Positions 31,427-40,486 of a stretch of DNA of 64,000 bases are shown piece by piece. The notes beneath the pieces are model-generated. The model made no database searches and was not told the DNA's origin. It saw only the letters and a list, made by a program, of their open reading frames with translations. The stretch covers positions 1 to 64,000 of the forward strand of contig JAFXFS010000018.1 in NCBI GenBank assembly GCA_017513445.1, given 5' to 3'. Origin of the DNA: Bacteroidales bacterium (GTDB lineage Bacteria > Bacteroidota > Bacteroidia > Bacteroidales > UBA932). The first letter of the stretch is position 1; each line of letters starts with the position of its first letter. The position numbers and the translations under genes are program-made.

Positions 31427-33184
31427 TTAGAATTTCATCACAATTCCACCACCAAAATTGATGCCCGGAGCATCAAATCCAGGTACATAGTAAATATCGT
31501 CATTCAATAGATTTTCACCCTTCAAAAATACTGAAAGCGAACGAGTTAGTCTATAAGATAGATTCAATCTCAAATTAAAATAACTATCCTCCTTTTCTTC
31601 ATTATTAGAGTAGACTTCACTGCGATAACCTAATGAAATATCAGCTATGATTCTATCTCTCCAATTATATTGAGCAAAGATATTACCTTCATACTCTGGA
31701 AGAAGATATGGTTTGATTCCCTGTGATATATTATATCTCTTTTTCACCAATTCTAAACCGGCAATCAACCCATCAGATTTCCACAAAACCTCAGCTCCTA
31801 TTACACTCTCCTTCATATCAACATAATTCGGTTGATAACCGCCACGCTGATAAGAGATCAATAGTCTATTGTTATACTTAGACTGAGAACCAAAAATGTT
31901 TACAGAAAATCTATCCATAAACTTTCCCTTTACTGTAAATCCAGCCACATATGGGGTAGAAGTAAAATCGATATACTGAGTTGGAATAAACCAAGGGTTA
32001 TTATTTAGAATATGAGTCAAAGAGTTTAATTCATTTTTACCATTAAGATATCCCCTTACCCATACATAATTCTTAATCAACTCATACTCCATATCTACCT
32101 TCAAAAGTAGTGGAGTAATCGATTTCTGGTGATTGGCCATCACTTTATGAAGGTTGCCTGAAGCATCCATTACATCGATTCTTCCCAACTCATCTTTTAC
32201 ATCAACATTTGTTCTATATTTTCCCTCTAAACTCAACCCAATCAAACCACTAAATCGTTTAGTAGAGTATTTTACCTGTGGAGAAAGGGCAAATATTCCT
32301 GCGTAATAATTTGGCAGTGGGATAGATACCAAAGATGAATTATCTGAAACTCTATTAATAATCTCACTATTCATAAAAGATGTACTATTAATAAATTCCA
32401 AATAGTAGAACAATCTCTCATATTTACCACCAAGACGAGCCGTAACATCCAATCTATCCTCTCTAGCCCTATTAGAAGATGTCTCTAATGAGTTTGCAAA
32501 ATTCTGCTTGGCTTGTGTACTTAAATAGGTTACAGAGAGGTCATAAAGCACTCCTTTGCTCTCCCTATTAAAGGAACCTACCTTTGCACGAAGTCCAAAA
32601 CGACCATTTTTAACACCCATTGAATCAATCATCGAACTAACCGGTCTCAAAGTTTTTGATTGAGTATTATCATAAAATAAATCTAGAGTTGTGGATCCAG
32701 TACTCCAAATATATTTTCCCTCAACACCTAAAGAATTCCTTATCATATTGGTAGTAGCAACACTCTCAGATTTCCAAGGAAAATAGGAGTTGTGTTGTCC
32801 GTAAGCAGATATTGAGAATCCATTTTCCTTATTCTTCTGTATATAAAATTCACCAGAAGGTATGATAGGATACTGCATCCCCAATTTCAAGTATGCCAAT
32901 GGATACTCTTGCGGACGGCTCTTCTCTAAAAGTAATGATCTATGAGGTACAAATTCATATAGATCCTTGTATGGCTTTTCAAAAACTGAGTAGTCAAAAG
33001 AGATATTAAACTTACTTAAAGAATCTGCTATTTTAGTTGAAAGATTAGGTTTGTTTATCTCTATCAACTTTACATCAAATTCCCTGCTAACCTCTACCTT
33101 AGGATCAATGGCTTGCGCATAAGCCGCTGATACTGAAATAGATAGAAGTAGTATGGATATAAATAAACTATGTATCGTTTTCAT
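31427..33184 (-). CDS. Outer-membrane beta-barrel protein (TonB-dependent-receptor-like, no plug)
   Basis: A 585-aa protein with a signal peptide (MKTIHSLFISILLLSISVSA, cut near AYAQA). The mature part is rich in alternating beta strands with aromatic ends (for example IIADISLGYRSEVYS) and finishes in GGGIVMKF, the C-terminal phenylalanine signal for outer-membrane assembly. It resembles the barrel half of TonB-dependent receptors, but I see no TonB box or plug domain. The ATG at 33184 lies 1 nt after the stop of the large TPR gene; an earlier in-frame ATG overlaps that gene. The two are presumably translated as a pair. Confidence 0.78.
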   Translation of the reverse strand: MKTIHSLFISILLLSISVSAAYAQAIDPKVEVSREFDVKLIEINKPNLSTKIADSLSKFNISFDYSVFEKPYKDLYEFVPHRSLLLEKSRPQEYPLAYLKLGMQYPIIPSGEFYIQKNKENGFSISAYGQHNSYFPWKSESVATTNMIRNSLGVEGKYIWSTGSTTLDLFYDNTQSKTLRPVSSMIDSMGVKNGRFGLRAKVGSFNRESKGVLYDLSVTYLSTQAKQNFANSLETSSNRAREDRLDVTARLGGKYERLFYYLEFINSTSFMNSEIINRVSDNSSLVSIPLPNYYAGIFALSPQVKYSTKRFSGLIGLSLEGKYRTNVDVKDELGRIDVMDASGNLHKVMANHQKSITPLLLKVDMEYELIKNYVWVRGYLNGKNELNSLTHILNNNPWFIPTQYIDFTSTPYVAGFTVKGKFMDRFSVNIFGSQSKYNNRLLISYQRGGYQPNYVDMKESVIGAEVLWKSDGLIAGLELVKKRYNISQGIKPYLLPEYEGNIFAQYNWRDRIIADISLGYRSEVYSNNEEKEDSYFNLRLNLSYRLTRSLSVFLKGENLLNDDIYYVPGFDAPGINFGGGIVMKF

Positions 33185-33185
33185 A

Positions 33186-36100
33186 TTAATTCTCATTTTC
33201 CATTTCATTAATTGTCTCAAGTCTTAACTCAACCTGTTCTAAAATATCATCTCTTCCATCAACAGGTGTATAGCTCTCCTTTATACTTTGGAATGTTGCA
33301 AATGCTTGATCGAAATCATCTCTCTCGGCAAATGAATCACCCAATACTATATAGCATCTTGCCAACCAATATAATTGCGATGAACCTGAATCAGCAAAAT
33401 CATAGACAAGTCTTTCCACCTCTTCGAAATTACCATTATCATACTCATCTTGAATTAGGAAATAAGCTGCTTCAGCTCCCTCTGGACTATTTTTGTCTTC
33501 TGCCAAAGCTTTAAAGTACTCTTTTGCCTTCTCTCTTTCAGAGAGCAACAAGTGTGATTTTGCGAGAATATATTCCGCTTTACGCTTTATTTTAGAATCA
33601 CTCTCTATATCTTCAATGCCCAAAACCTTCTCTGCATTCTGAATAGCCCTTTCGTAATTTTTAGCAGCATAATAGGATTCCATCTTTCCTATAATTGCAA
33701 TATTTTTATTTTCAGGCAGTTTCGCAATATATGACAATGTTTCGTAGGCCTCTATTGCCTTGTCATATCTAGCTAAATCGTATGAAATTTTTGCATAGTT
33801 AAGAGATGCCTGCTCAATAAGTTTTTCATCAGCCAACTCCATAACCTTGTAATAGTGATCAGCTGCCTCCTCCATTCTATTGGCATCCTTAAAGGATTCT
33901 GCCATATAGTAATTTGCATAGGAAGCTTTACTACTCTTAGGATATAATTTTAAGAATGATTCAAATGAGTTAAGTGCAGCAACCAGATTACCTGACAAGA
34001 ATTTCTGCTCAGCTGCATTGAAGAGCATTAATTCCTTCTCATCTTCACTCTTGAAGGTTGATAAGCCAATTCTATCAAGGTAAGCAAGGAACTCTTCAGG
34101 ATTACCTTGAGTCTGATAGATGCTCTCCATAGCACTCAGGGCATCCTCGCTTGAAGATGTCATACTATACTTTTCTATGATTGTTCTATATCGTGCAAGA
34201 GCTCCATTATAATCACCTTTATTAGCAGCCATAAGTCCCATTTCCAGCATAGCACGAGCGTAATATGTTGAATCTGAGGTAGTTTCCATCAAATCCACGA
34301 AACTCTTTTCTGCGTTGTAATCATCGCCAGTCTGAACAAATGTTCTTCCCAATTCATAAATTGACTGTTCATATATTCCAGACTGTTTGCCCATTTTAAC
34401 TAGGTCTTGAAGAAGAGTGATTTTCTTTTGATCATTACCTGTCAAACCATAAGATATAGCTGACTGGAATTTTGAATATGGATTGTTATGTGAAGACTCC
34501 TCATACATTCTTCCCGCCTTTTCATAATCTTTTAACATATAGTAAGAATCAGCAAGACGTATTTTTGCATCACCTAAATATGCTTTATCTGCATATTCAT
34601 ACTCCAGGAACTTCTCAAACCAATCTGCAGAACCGCCATAATTATTACTCTTGAAATATGAATATCCCAAATTATAGATAACCATAGGATAGAACTCATA
34701 TTTACGCAACTCCTTCATATTATAGAGTCTGTTCAATATTGATATAGACTCCTTATATTTTCCACTTCTAAAGTAACACTCTGCTAACCAATAATATGAC
34801 ATATTATGAAGCAAATCATCTGAATAGTTGTCAAGGGCTACATTAAAATATCCCTCTGCATTCCTGTAAGATCCCATCTCAACATACTCAACACCACGGA
34901 AGAATGCGGCTCTCTGAAGAGACGCAACTGTCTCATTATCAGGCTTTTTAATCCTCCTTAAAGCATTGATTGCAGATTCAAAATCTCTCTTTTGAATATA
35001 TGATTTTGCAATGTAATTATAGATAATATCACCCTTCTCTGAATCTGGATATAGTGCTAAATAGTCATTAAATGGCGATATGTCAGAGTTCAAGTCGAAT
35101 GAAAGTTTGGCATAGTTGAAAAATGCATCCTCCTTAATGACTGGATCATAGTCTAACTTTGATGCAGACTTAAAAGCGTCACAAGCTGCCAATTTATTCT
35201 TCAGATTTAGATAACTATCTGCTAAATGGTAGTATGCATTTTGCCCTAAAGAGTCAGTTGAAAGGGATTTTCTAAAAGAGACAACTGCTTTATCATACTC
35301 TTTTGACGATAACGCCAATAGTCCGGCATAGTAGTTATCTTTTCTTGAAAAGTGTGTAACTTCTGATGTATAAAAATCAAAGTACCTCTTGGCATTATCC
35401 ATATCATCCTTTACAAAGTATGCATCAGAGATAATTCTTGCCAAAGATGTTTTAAAATCATCCTCAATAACATCATAAACTGCTGGTCCATTTTCAATTA
35501 CATAATCATAATCTTTAAGCATCAACTTTGACTCAATGATATAGTATTGTGCAATTGTTGTAAATTTTGAATCCTCTGAGGCCTTTACAAAATATGGAAT
35601 TGATTGAAGGAAATCTTTATTTTTATACAAAATATAGGCGTAATAATAGTTGGCAGCTGTCGTATAATTTGACATTGGCCTATCAATCAACTCCTTGAAT
35701 GTAGTTTGAGCAAGTGGAATATTACCCATCATCATACTAGAATATCCCCTCTCAAAAAGATATTGGTCAACTTGGGAGTTATAAATTTTTGAACTCTCCA
35801 GATTTCTATAGATGGTCATAGCTTTACTATACTCCCCTTTCCCGAATAGTTTATTTGCCAATTTGAACTTAACAAGTGCAACATCAGGGGAGAGTGGATA
35901 GTTCTCAACAAATGACTCCACTATTGCAGGAGCTGAGGAATCATCCAACTCAATAGCACATAATGCAAAATATGCCTCAACCTGAGAACGCTGAATATCT
36001 TGATTCCCATCTAATCTGGAAGTAATCTCAGCCAATATGGTTTTAGCAGAGATATACATCTTCTTATTATATAGTTCTCTGGCTTTTTCAAACTCTTTTA

Positions 36101-36194
36101 ATATAGAACTTTCATTATTTTGGGCATAGGTCATTTGCGTAAATGAAAACATAAACGCAAGGAACACAATCGTCTTAAAAATAATTTTCCTCAT
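33186..36194 (-). CDS. Large periplasmic tetratricopeptide-repeat protein
   Basis: A 1002-aa protein with a signal peptide (VFLAFMFSFTQMTYAQN) and then at least twenty TPR-like helix pairs over its whole length, with recurring patterns such as AYYHLADSYLNLKNK, YYWLAECYFRSGKY and ASYANYYMAESFKD. It has no other domain. Such proteins act as protein-binding scaffolds at the envelope. It is followed after 1 nt by a plugless barrel protein, so a periplasmic TPR/outer-membrane barrel complex is likely. The start used is the ATG at 36194, which gives the signal peptide. Confidence 0.85.
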   Translation of the reverse strand: MRKIIFKTIVFLAFMFSFTQMTYAQNNESSILKEFEKARELYNKKMYISAKTILAEITSRLDGNQDIQRSQVEAYFALCAIELDDSSAPAIVESFVENYPLSPDVALVKFKLANKLFGKGEYSKAMTIYRNLESSKIYNSQVDQYLFERGYSSMMMGNIPLAQTTFKELIDRPMSNYTTAANYYYAYILYKNKDFLQSIPYFVKASEDSKFTTIAQYYIIESKLMLKDYDYVIENGPAVYDVIEDDFKTSLARIISDAYFVKDDMDNAKRYFDFYTSEVTHFSRKDNYYAGLLALSSKEYDKAVVSFRKSLSTDSLGQNAYYHLADSYLNLKNKLAACDAFKSASKLDYDPVIKEDAFFNYAKLSFDLNSDISPFNDYLALYPDSEKGDIIYNYIAKSYIQKRDFESAINALRRIKKPDNETVASLQRAAFFRGVEYVEMGSYRNAEGYFNVALDNYSDDLLHNMSYYWLAECYFRSGKYKESISILNRLYNMKELRKYEFYPMVIYNLGYSYFKSNNYGGSADWFEKFLEYEYADKAYLGDAKIRLADSYYMLKDYEKAGRMYEESSHNNPYSKFQSAISYGLTGNDQKKITLLQDLVKMGKQSGIYEQSIYELGRTFVQTGDDYNAEKSFVDLMETTSDSTYYARAMLEMGLMAANKGDYNGALARYRTIIEKYSMTSSSEDALSAMESIYQTQGNPEEFLAYLDRIGLSTFKSEDEKELMLFNAAEQKFLSGNLVAALNSFESFLKLYPKSSKASYANYYMAESFKDANRMEEAADHYYKVMELADEKLIEQASLNYAKISYDLARYDKAIEAYETLSYIAKLPENKNIAIIGKMESYYAAKNYERAIQNAEKVLGIEDIESDSKIKRKAEYILAKSHLLLSEREKAKEYFKALAEDKNSPEGAEAAYFLIQDEYDNGNFEEVERLVYDFADSGSSQLYWLARCYIVLGDSFAERDDFDQAFATFQSIKESYTPVDGRDDILEQVELRLETINEMENEN

Positions 36195-36213
36195 TATCAA
36201 ACTTTTATCCAAG

Positions 36214-36250
36214 CAAAAATAGTAATAAATCCTCAATTTATTTATTTTTG
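36214..36250. promoter_or_regulatory. Divergent -7 elements for the TPR gene and ftsE
   Basis: TATTTTTG occurs on the minus strand at 36221-36214, facing the TPR gene, and again on the plus strand at 36243-36250, facing ftsE. Both match the -7 consensus, within a 78-nt intergenic region. Clear -33 elements are missing on both sides. Confidence 0.55.
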
Positions 36251-36271
36251 CACTATAAATATCACAACGAT

Positions 36272-36955
36272 ATGAAAGACACTACTACTCTTGTATGCTT
36301 TAAAAATGCACAGATATCCAATGGTGATTCATTAGTTATCTCAGATTTCGATTTTTCCATATCGGAAGGTGAATTTGTTTACCTTACAGGAAGGGTTGGT
36401 ACCGGTAAAACCTCCATTGTCAGATCGATTATTGGAGAAAATCCTATAACCGGTGACGAGGCCACAGTAATGAATTACAACCTTCTAAAATTAAAGAATA
36501 GACAAATACCATACCTTAGAAGAGAAATTGGAGTTGTTTTTCAAGATTTTCAGCTTCTTTTTGATAGAACTATTGAAGATAACCTAAGATTTGTATTGGA
36601 AGCAACCGGTTGGAAGAGTAAAAGTGCTATAAACAAGAGAATTAATGAAGTACTGGAAATGGTTGGTCTTAAATCCAAGGCACACAAGATGCCTCACCAC
36701 CTATCTGGTGGAGAGCAGCAAAGAATAGCCATTGCCAGAGCTCTTCTGAATGAGCCAAGCTTGATAATTGCTGATGAGCCGACAGGTAATCTTGACAATG
36801 AGACAACCAATACGATTATGGATATTCTTGTTAAGATTAACAAAGAACAAGGAGCAGCAATTATCATTGTTACCCATAATCAACAGCTTTTAGAACAGTA
36901 CCCAGGACGCGTTTTTGTCTGCAAAGAGAATGAGTGCAAAGAGATTAGAGCTTAA
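36272..36955 (+). CDS. ftsE: Cell-division ABC transporter ATP-binding protein FtsE
   Basis: A 227-aa ABC ATPase. Walker A is GRVGTGKTS (proline-free variant), the signature is [16 protein letters not shown], and Walker B is [15 protein letters not shown]. The Q-loop [18 protein letters not shown] closely follows FtsE and LolD proteins. FtsE with FtsX controls cell-wall hydrolases at division. No ftsX is adjacent, which leaves some doubt between FtsE and another small ABC ATPase. ATG at 36272 is preferred over an upstream frame extension to 36248. It overlaps nth by 26 nt. Confidence 0.85.
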   Translation: MKDTTTLVCFKNAQISNGDSLVISDFDFSISEGEFVYLTGRVGTGKTSIVRSIIGENPITGDEATVMNYNLLKLKNRQIPYLRREIGVVFQDFQLLFDRTIEDNLRFVLEATGWKSKSAINKRINEVLEMVGLKSKAHKMPHHLSGGEQQRIAIARALLNEPSLIIADEPTGNLDNETTNTIMDILVKINKEQGAAIIIVTHNQQLLEQYPGRVFVCKENECKEIRA

Positions 36956-37571
36956 ATATAGGAACATTATTGAGTGGTTCCTTAAAAATATGCCTGTTGC
37001 TGAGAGTGAACTGAATTATCAGAATCCATATCAGCTACTTGTTGCAGTTATCTTATCTGCACAATGCACAGATAAAAGAGTAAATCTCACCACACCTGCC
37101 CTTTTTGCAAAATACCCGACACCAGAATCACTATCTCAAGCCACCACAGAAGAGGTTTATGAGTTAATCAAATCTATTTCATATCCGAATAACAAGGCAA
37201 AACACCTTGTCGAGATGGCGAAAAAGCTTGTTAACGAATTCAATAGCATTGTCCCAGATGATATTGACCAGCTACAAAAACTACCTGGGGTTGGTAGAAA
37301 AACTGCCAATGTTATCGCTTCTGTAATCTACGACAGACCAGTAATAGCGGTTGATACTCACGTATTCAGAGTAGCACGAAGGATTGGTCTATCTTCTGGA
37401 AAAAGTCCGCTTGAGGTAGAGAAAGATTTGACAAATAATATCCCTCAGGAATACAGAGCAATTGCTCACCATTGGTTGATTCTGCACGGAAGATATGTAT
37501 GCACTGCAAAAAAAGAGAAGTGCGACTCTTGTGGAATCGCACCTCATTGTGACTATTTCAAATCTATCTAG
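36930..37571 (+). CDS. nth: Endonuclease III
   Basis: DNA glycosylase/AP lyase for oxidised pyrimidines, 213 aa. The helix-hairpin-helix LPGVGRKTANVIAS includes the catalytic lysine, VDTHVFRVARRIGL has the catalytic aspartate, and the C-terminal [4Fe-4S] site is C-x6-C-x2-C-x5-C (CTAKKEKCDSCGIAPHC). ATG at 36930 overlaps the end of ftsE by 26 nt; a TTG five codons earlier is less likely. The stop forms the palindrome CTAG shared with the convergent barrel gene. Confidence 0.94.
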   Translation: MSAKRLELKYRNIIEWFLKNMPVAESELNYQNPYQLLVAVILSAQCTDKRVNLTTPALFAKYPTPESLSQATTEEVYELIKSISYPNNKAKHLVEMAKKLVNEFNSIVPDDIDQLQKLPGVGRKTANVIASVIYDRPVIAVDTHVFRVARRIGLSSGKSPLEVEKDLTNNIPQEYRAIAHHWLILHGRYVCTAKKEKCDSCGIAPHCDYFKSI

Positions 37572-38035
37572 AAAGCGAATGTAACGCCTACATAGTTTGA
37601 GTAATTCCTATATCCCAATAGCATTAATTGGTATTTTGTTTCATAGAAAATAGCCCACTCTCTAGTAAGGTCAAACTCAATACCTGCACCTAAATCAACT
37701 CCTAGAGAGAGGTCTCTCTCCCAACTTGGGTGAATGCAGGCAGCAGCACCTACTATTGGATATACTTGCAATCGATCAACAACTCCTATGATATAGTGAA
37801 AATCAAGAGCAGCACCGAAAGCAAAATGAGAACTAAAATCTGCATCTACAAGAAGTCTTCCTCTAAAATTATTACTAGAAAAATCTCCGTGAACACCCAC
37901 AAGAGTGTGATAATTTGTGCCATAACCGGCGTGAATACCACCTGTTAAAAACTTATCACTTAGCTTTGCATTTTGTGCAGAAAGTGCTGAAATTGAGATA
38001 ACAGCAACAACAATAATTGATAAAATTCTCTTCAT
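37568..38035 (-). CDS. Small outer-membrane beta-barrel protein
   Basis: A 155-aa protein with a signal peptide (cut after ISALSA) and a glycine- and aromatic-rich mature part that should form about eight strands (GGIHAGYGTNYH, GVDLGAGIEFD, NYVGVTFAF). It ends in phenylalanine, as outer-membrane proteins do. Its size and pattern resemble OmpW/OmpX-type barrels, but I cannot name a specific family. It has its own promoter, divergent from xerD. Confidence 0.72.
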   Translation of the reverse strand: MKRILSIIVVAVISISALSAQNAKLSDKFLTGGIHAGYGTNYHTLVGVHGDFSSNNFRGRLLVDADFSSHFAFGAALDFHYIIGVVDRLQVYPIVGAAACIHPSWERDLSLGVDLGAGIEFDLTREWAIFYETKYQLMLLGYRNYSNYVGVTFAF

Positions 38036-38053
38036 AACAATCTATTTTAAACT

Positions 38054-38085
38054 CAAAGATAATAATTAGAGTTATTAATTACAAA
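38054..38085 (-). promoter_or_regulatory. Promoter of the small barrel gene
   Basis: Minus-strand TTTG (38085-38082), a 20-nt spacer and TATCTTTG (38061-38054) form a full consensus promoter with a leader of about 15 nt. Confidence 0.7.
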
Positions 38086-38090
38086 TTTTT

Positions 38091-38098
38091 TAAATTTG
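38091..38098 (+). promoter_or_regulatory. -7 element of the xerC/D-type gene
   Basis: TAAATTTG is an exact -7 match, 17 nt before the ATG at 38116. The divergent barrel promoter lies immediately beside it. Confidence 0.55.
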
Positions 38099-38115
38099 CA
38101 GAAAGAGTTGATAAA

Positions 38116-39036
38116 ATGTCAGAAGAGCACAATAACTATTGGAAGAGAGTCACTTATGATTTCTCACTATATTTGAAACTTGAGAGATCTTTTTCCGAAA
38201 ACACCATAAATTCCTACAAATCCGACATTATTCAACTATTTGATTTCTGTTCAAGTAAAGATATTCATTCAGTAACTAACATTTCCCAAGAGATTTTGGA
38301 AGAGTATCTTGTTGATATTCAATCAAATAGCATATCTAAAAGAAGTCAAGCTCGTAAAATAAGTTCAATCAAGGCACTATTTCACTTCCTGGAAATTGAG
38401 GGGACTATCAAGGTTAACCCTTGCGATAAAATTGACACCCCAAAAATAAGCAGAAACATTCCAGATGTACTTTCTTTAGAGGAGGTTGAGAGAATTTTGC
38501 ACAGTATCGATTTGAGCAAGCCATTTGGTCACAGAAACAGAGCTATGATAGAGACTCTTTACAGTTGTGGGTTACGTGTAAGTGAGTTGATAAATCTGAA
38601 AATATCTAATCTTTATCTTAAAGATGGTTTTATAAAAGTTGAAGGAAAAGGGAGTAAACAAAGATTGGTTCCGATTGGAGAAATTGCTATAAATCAAATA
38701 GTTAACTATTATAGTATAAGAAAAAAAGGGAAAGTATCAAAAGAGGCGGAGGATATTCTATTCTTGAATAGAAGTGGTAAGAAATTGACACGTGAGATGG
38801 TATTTATCATTATAAAGAGTGTTGCCCAAGAGGCAGGCATTGAGAAAAATATATCTCCTCACACATTCAGACACTCCTTTGCATCTCATCTTATTGAGAA
38901 TGGAGCTGACTTAAGAGCTGTTCAGGAGATGCTTGGACACGAATCGATTCTTACTACCGAGATCTATACCCACATAGATCAAAGTAAATGGCAAAATACC
39001 ATATTGAAGTTCCACCCTCAGAGGGAGTTGGAATAG
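38116..39036 (+). CDS. Tyrosine recombinase XerC/XerD
   Basis: A 306-aa chromosome-dimer-resolution-type recombinase. The SAM-like N-terminal core-binding domain is followed by the catalytic domain with all expected residues: Arg in YSCGLRVSELINL, Lys in EGKGSKQRLVP, His-x-x-Arg in HTFRHSFASHLIENG, the second His in LGHESI and the tyrosine in TEIYTHID. The length and lack of extra domains fit housekeeping XerC/XerD rather than a phage integrase; XerD is the more likely by the look of the C-terminus. It is followed by REP-like repeats. Confidence 0.9.
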   Translation: MSEEHNNYWKRVTYDFSLYLKLERSFSENTINSYKSDIIQLFDFCSSKDIHSVTNISQEILEEYLVDIQSNSISKRSQARKISSIKALFHFLEIEGTIKVNPCDKIDTPKISRNIPDVLSLEEVERILHSIDLSKPFGHRNRAMIETLYSCGLRVSELINLKISNLYLKDGFIKVEGKGSKQRLVPIGEIAINQIVNYYSIRKKGKVSKEAEDILFLNRSGKKLTREMVFIIIKSVAQEAGIEKNISPHTFRHSFASHLIENGADLRAVQEMLGHESILTTEIYTHIDQSKWQNTILKFHPQRELE

Positions 39037-39047
39037 TGCAGAGATTG

Positions 39048-39138
39048 TTCGTCATTCCCGAGCTTACCATCCCCAAATTCGTCATTCCCGAGCTTGCCAT
39101 CCCCGAAGTTCGTCATTCCCGAGCCTGCCTCGGGAATC
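39048..39138. repeat. REP-like element with 30-31 bp tandem units
   Basis: Three units begin TTCGTCATTCCCGAGC at 39048, 39078 and 39109. The last closes into a hairpin, because ATTCCCGAG is followed by CTCGGGAAT around GCCTGC. Units differ by a few bases (CTTACC, CTTGCC, CCTGCC). The element fills the space between xerD and ykvA and touches the ykvA stop codon. The same family recurs near 45.9 kb. Confidence 0.85.
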
Positions 39139-39557
39139 TATACCTTGCTTTGCTTATCTCGCAACTCTATTCCTTCTAAAAGTTCTGAATCATATTTACC
39201 GAACAATTCAGCTAACTTACTGTGTGCCATTTGCTTAACATTAGGCGTAACATTCTTTACTACAGCATAAAGTGCCCATAAAAGGATAGATAGGTCATCA
39301 GACAAACCCACAATTGGAGTAAAATCAGGGATAATATCAATCGGAAGTATAAAATATCCTAAAGCTCCATAGATTTTGCTCTTGTCTGCTGTAGATGTTG
39401 CAGGATCCTTCAGGACATAGAAGAGGAGTAGCGCACAATAAGCAACCTTTAATCCGGCTCTTTTTGCCAATCTGCTTAATTTACGCCTAAGACCCTTTTC
39501 AGAGTAATGTTTTTCATAAAGCACTATATTGCTTTTTGCCTCTTCAATCTTTGACAT
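39138..39557 (-). CDS. YkvA/DUF1232 family membrane protein
   Basis: A 139-aa protein with the DUF1232 core KIYGALGYFILPIDIIPDFTPIVGLSDDLSILLWAL (quoted in part: YFILPIDIIPDF, VGLSDDLSIL), which forms a membrane hairpin. The N-terminus is charged and helical. Function of the family is unknown. The frame continues upstream into tRNA-Arg, so the ATG at 39557 is the only sensible start. The stop codon lies at the edge of the REP-like element. Confidence 0.85.
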   Translation of the reverse strand: MSKIEEAKSNIVLYEKHYSEKGLRRKLSRLAKRAGLKVAYCALLLFYVLKDPATSTADKSKIYGALGYFILPIDIIPDFTPIVGLSDDLSILLWALYAVVKNVTPNVKQMAHSKLAELFGKYDSELLEGIELRDKQSKV

Positions 39558-39563
39558 AATCAG

Positions 39564-39635
39564 TACCCCCGGGCAGAATCGAACTGCCATTTAAAGTTTA
39601 GGAAACTTTCGTTCTATCCGTTGAACTACAGGGGC
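39564..39635 (-). tRNA. tRNA-Arg (anticodon CCT)
   Basis: The minus-strand sequence starts GCCCCTGTAGTTCAACGG. The anticodon stem AAAGT/ACTTT holds loop TTCCTAA, giving anticodon CCT for codon AGG. The T-arm is GGCAG-TTCGATT-CTGCC. The acceptor stem pairs with two G-U pairs, and CCA is not encoded. It lies 7 nt upstream of the ykvA start. Confidence 0.93.
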
Positions 39636-39655
39636 TTAATATCGCTCTAAAATAT

Positions 39656-39683
39656 TGAGGGCGACTAAAATTAGCCACCCTCA
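39656..39683 (-). terminator. Terminator after rpmF
   Basis: TGAGGG and CCCTCA pair around an inner CTAA/TTAG stem with two mismatches. The minus-strand continuation is A/T-rich (ATATTTTAG). It separates rpmF from tRNA-Arg. Confidence 0.6.
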
Positions 39684-39703
39684 TATATCGAATAATTTAA
39701 AAA

Positions 39704-39886
39704 CTATGCGTTAGTTTTGTCAATTATTTGGCGACCACGATAATAACCACATTCTGGGCATACGTGATGATACATTACTGTTGCTCCACAGTTTGAGCAA
39801 GTTGCCAATGTAGGAACCACAGCTACGTCGTGAGTTCTACGTTTGTCTCTACGTTGTTTAGAGACTTTGTGTTTTGGATGTGCCAT
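39704..39886 (-). CDS. rpmF: 50S ribosomal protein L32
   Basis: A 60-aa ribosomal protein. The basic N-terminus MAHPKHKVSKQRRDKRR is followed by the zinc ribbon CSNCGATVMYHHVCPECGYY with four cysteines, so it is the zinc-binding (C+) form rather than the zinc-free paralogue made under zinc starvation. It follows yceD by 28 nt, the arrangement found in many bacteria. Confidence 0.96.
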   Translation of the reverse strand: MAHPKHKVSKQRRDKRRTHDVAVVPTLATCSNCGATVMYHHVCPECGYYRGRQIIDKTNA

Positions 39887-39914
39887 TTCTTACTATTTTA
39901 ATTTGTTTTATTTT

Positions 39915-40433
39915 CTATTTAAATAGGTCTTTCAGCGCACTGAAAGGACTATCGTTTTCTTCATCACTTGATGAATTGTTGTGTACTTGATTTAATTTTG
40001 CAATCATCCCGGCATTACATTCGCCATCGGGATGAACTCTGATTAATGGTAACGATAAGCATACGAAATCATAGACTACTTGGTCAAGATTCAGTTCTGG
40101 TTCCCCTCTCTCCATCAACATAACTTGGTCATCTTCAGACTCTTGCGCCTCCTCCACAAACCTTACTGTAAGGTTTTTCTCCACATCTATCTCCACTGAC
40201 AGATCCTCGAGACATCTATCGCACTCCACCACCACTGAGCCATAAATTGAGCAAGTAACACCCATCCAAGCCGAAGATTTTTCAATAACTACATCTACGG
40301 CAATATCCGAGGACTTAATCTCTTCGTTACCAAATTGTTCAAAGAACGAATTTCCGATAGAGAAACTATAATTGTGCTCTCCGTTTGATAAACCAACTAT
40401 CGGTATGACAACGTTAAGGTCTCTATCTTCCAT
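39915..40433 (-). CDS. YceD/DUF177 family protein
   Basis: A 172-aa cytoplasmic acidic protein. The DUF177 pattern is seen in VVVECDRCLEDLSVEID (paired cysteines CDRC) and the later LVYDFVCLSLPLIRVHP-like block. Its genes sit next to rpmF across bacteria; the YceD family is linked to 23S rRNA accumulation in plants and E. coli, so a role in ribosome assembly is likely. The C-terminus is polar and acidic. Confidence 0.88.
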   Translation of the reverse strand: MEDRDLNVVIPIVGLSNGEHNYSFSIGNSFFEQFGNEEIKSSDIAVDVVIEKSSAWMGVTCSIYGSVVVECDRCLEDLSVEIDVEKNLTVRFVEEAQESEDDQVMLMERGEPELNLDQVVYDFVCLSLPLIRVHPDGECNAGMIAKLNQVHNNSSSDEENDSPFSALKDLFK

Positions 40434-40452
40434 AGTTTTGCAAAATGGGATG

Positions 40453-40484
40453 CAAATGTATAAATAATTTTTTAATTACTCAAA
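40453..40484 (-). promoter_or_regulatory. Promoter of yceD-rpmF
   Basis: Minus-strand TTTG (40484-40481), a 20-nt spacer and TACATTTG (40460-40453) match the consensus fully. It lies directly after the typA stop, so the ribosomal pair can be expressed separately from typA. Confidence 0.7.
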
Positions 40485-40486
40485 CA

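Noticed and set aside
33185..33220. Earlier start of the plugless barrel protein
   Set aside because: It would lie within the TPR gene and place twelve charged residues before the signal peptide.
38116..39036. XerC/D-type gene as a mobile-element integrase next to tRNA-Arg
   Set aside because: Size and motifs are those of the housekeeping recombinase, and no element genes or att repeats flank the tRNA.
39048..39138. Short tandem repeats as a CRISPR array
   Set aside because: Three units follow each other without spacers and end in a hairpin; no cas genes are present.
38988..39179. 63-codon open frame at the end of xerD
   Set aside because: It overlaps xerD in another frame and continues through the REP-like repeats.
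39558..39590. Longer YkvA start reaching 39590
   Set aside because: The extra codons lie inside tRNA-Arg; ATG at 39557 is the first usable start.
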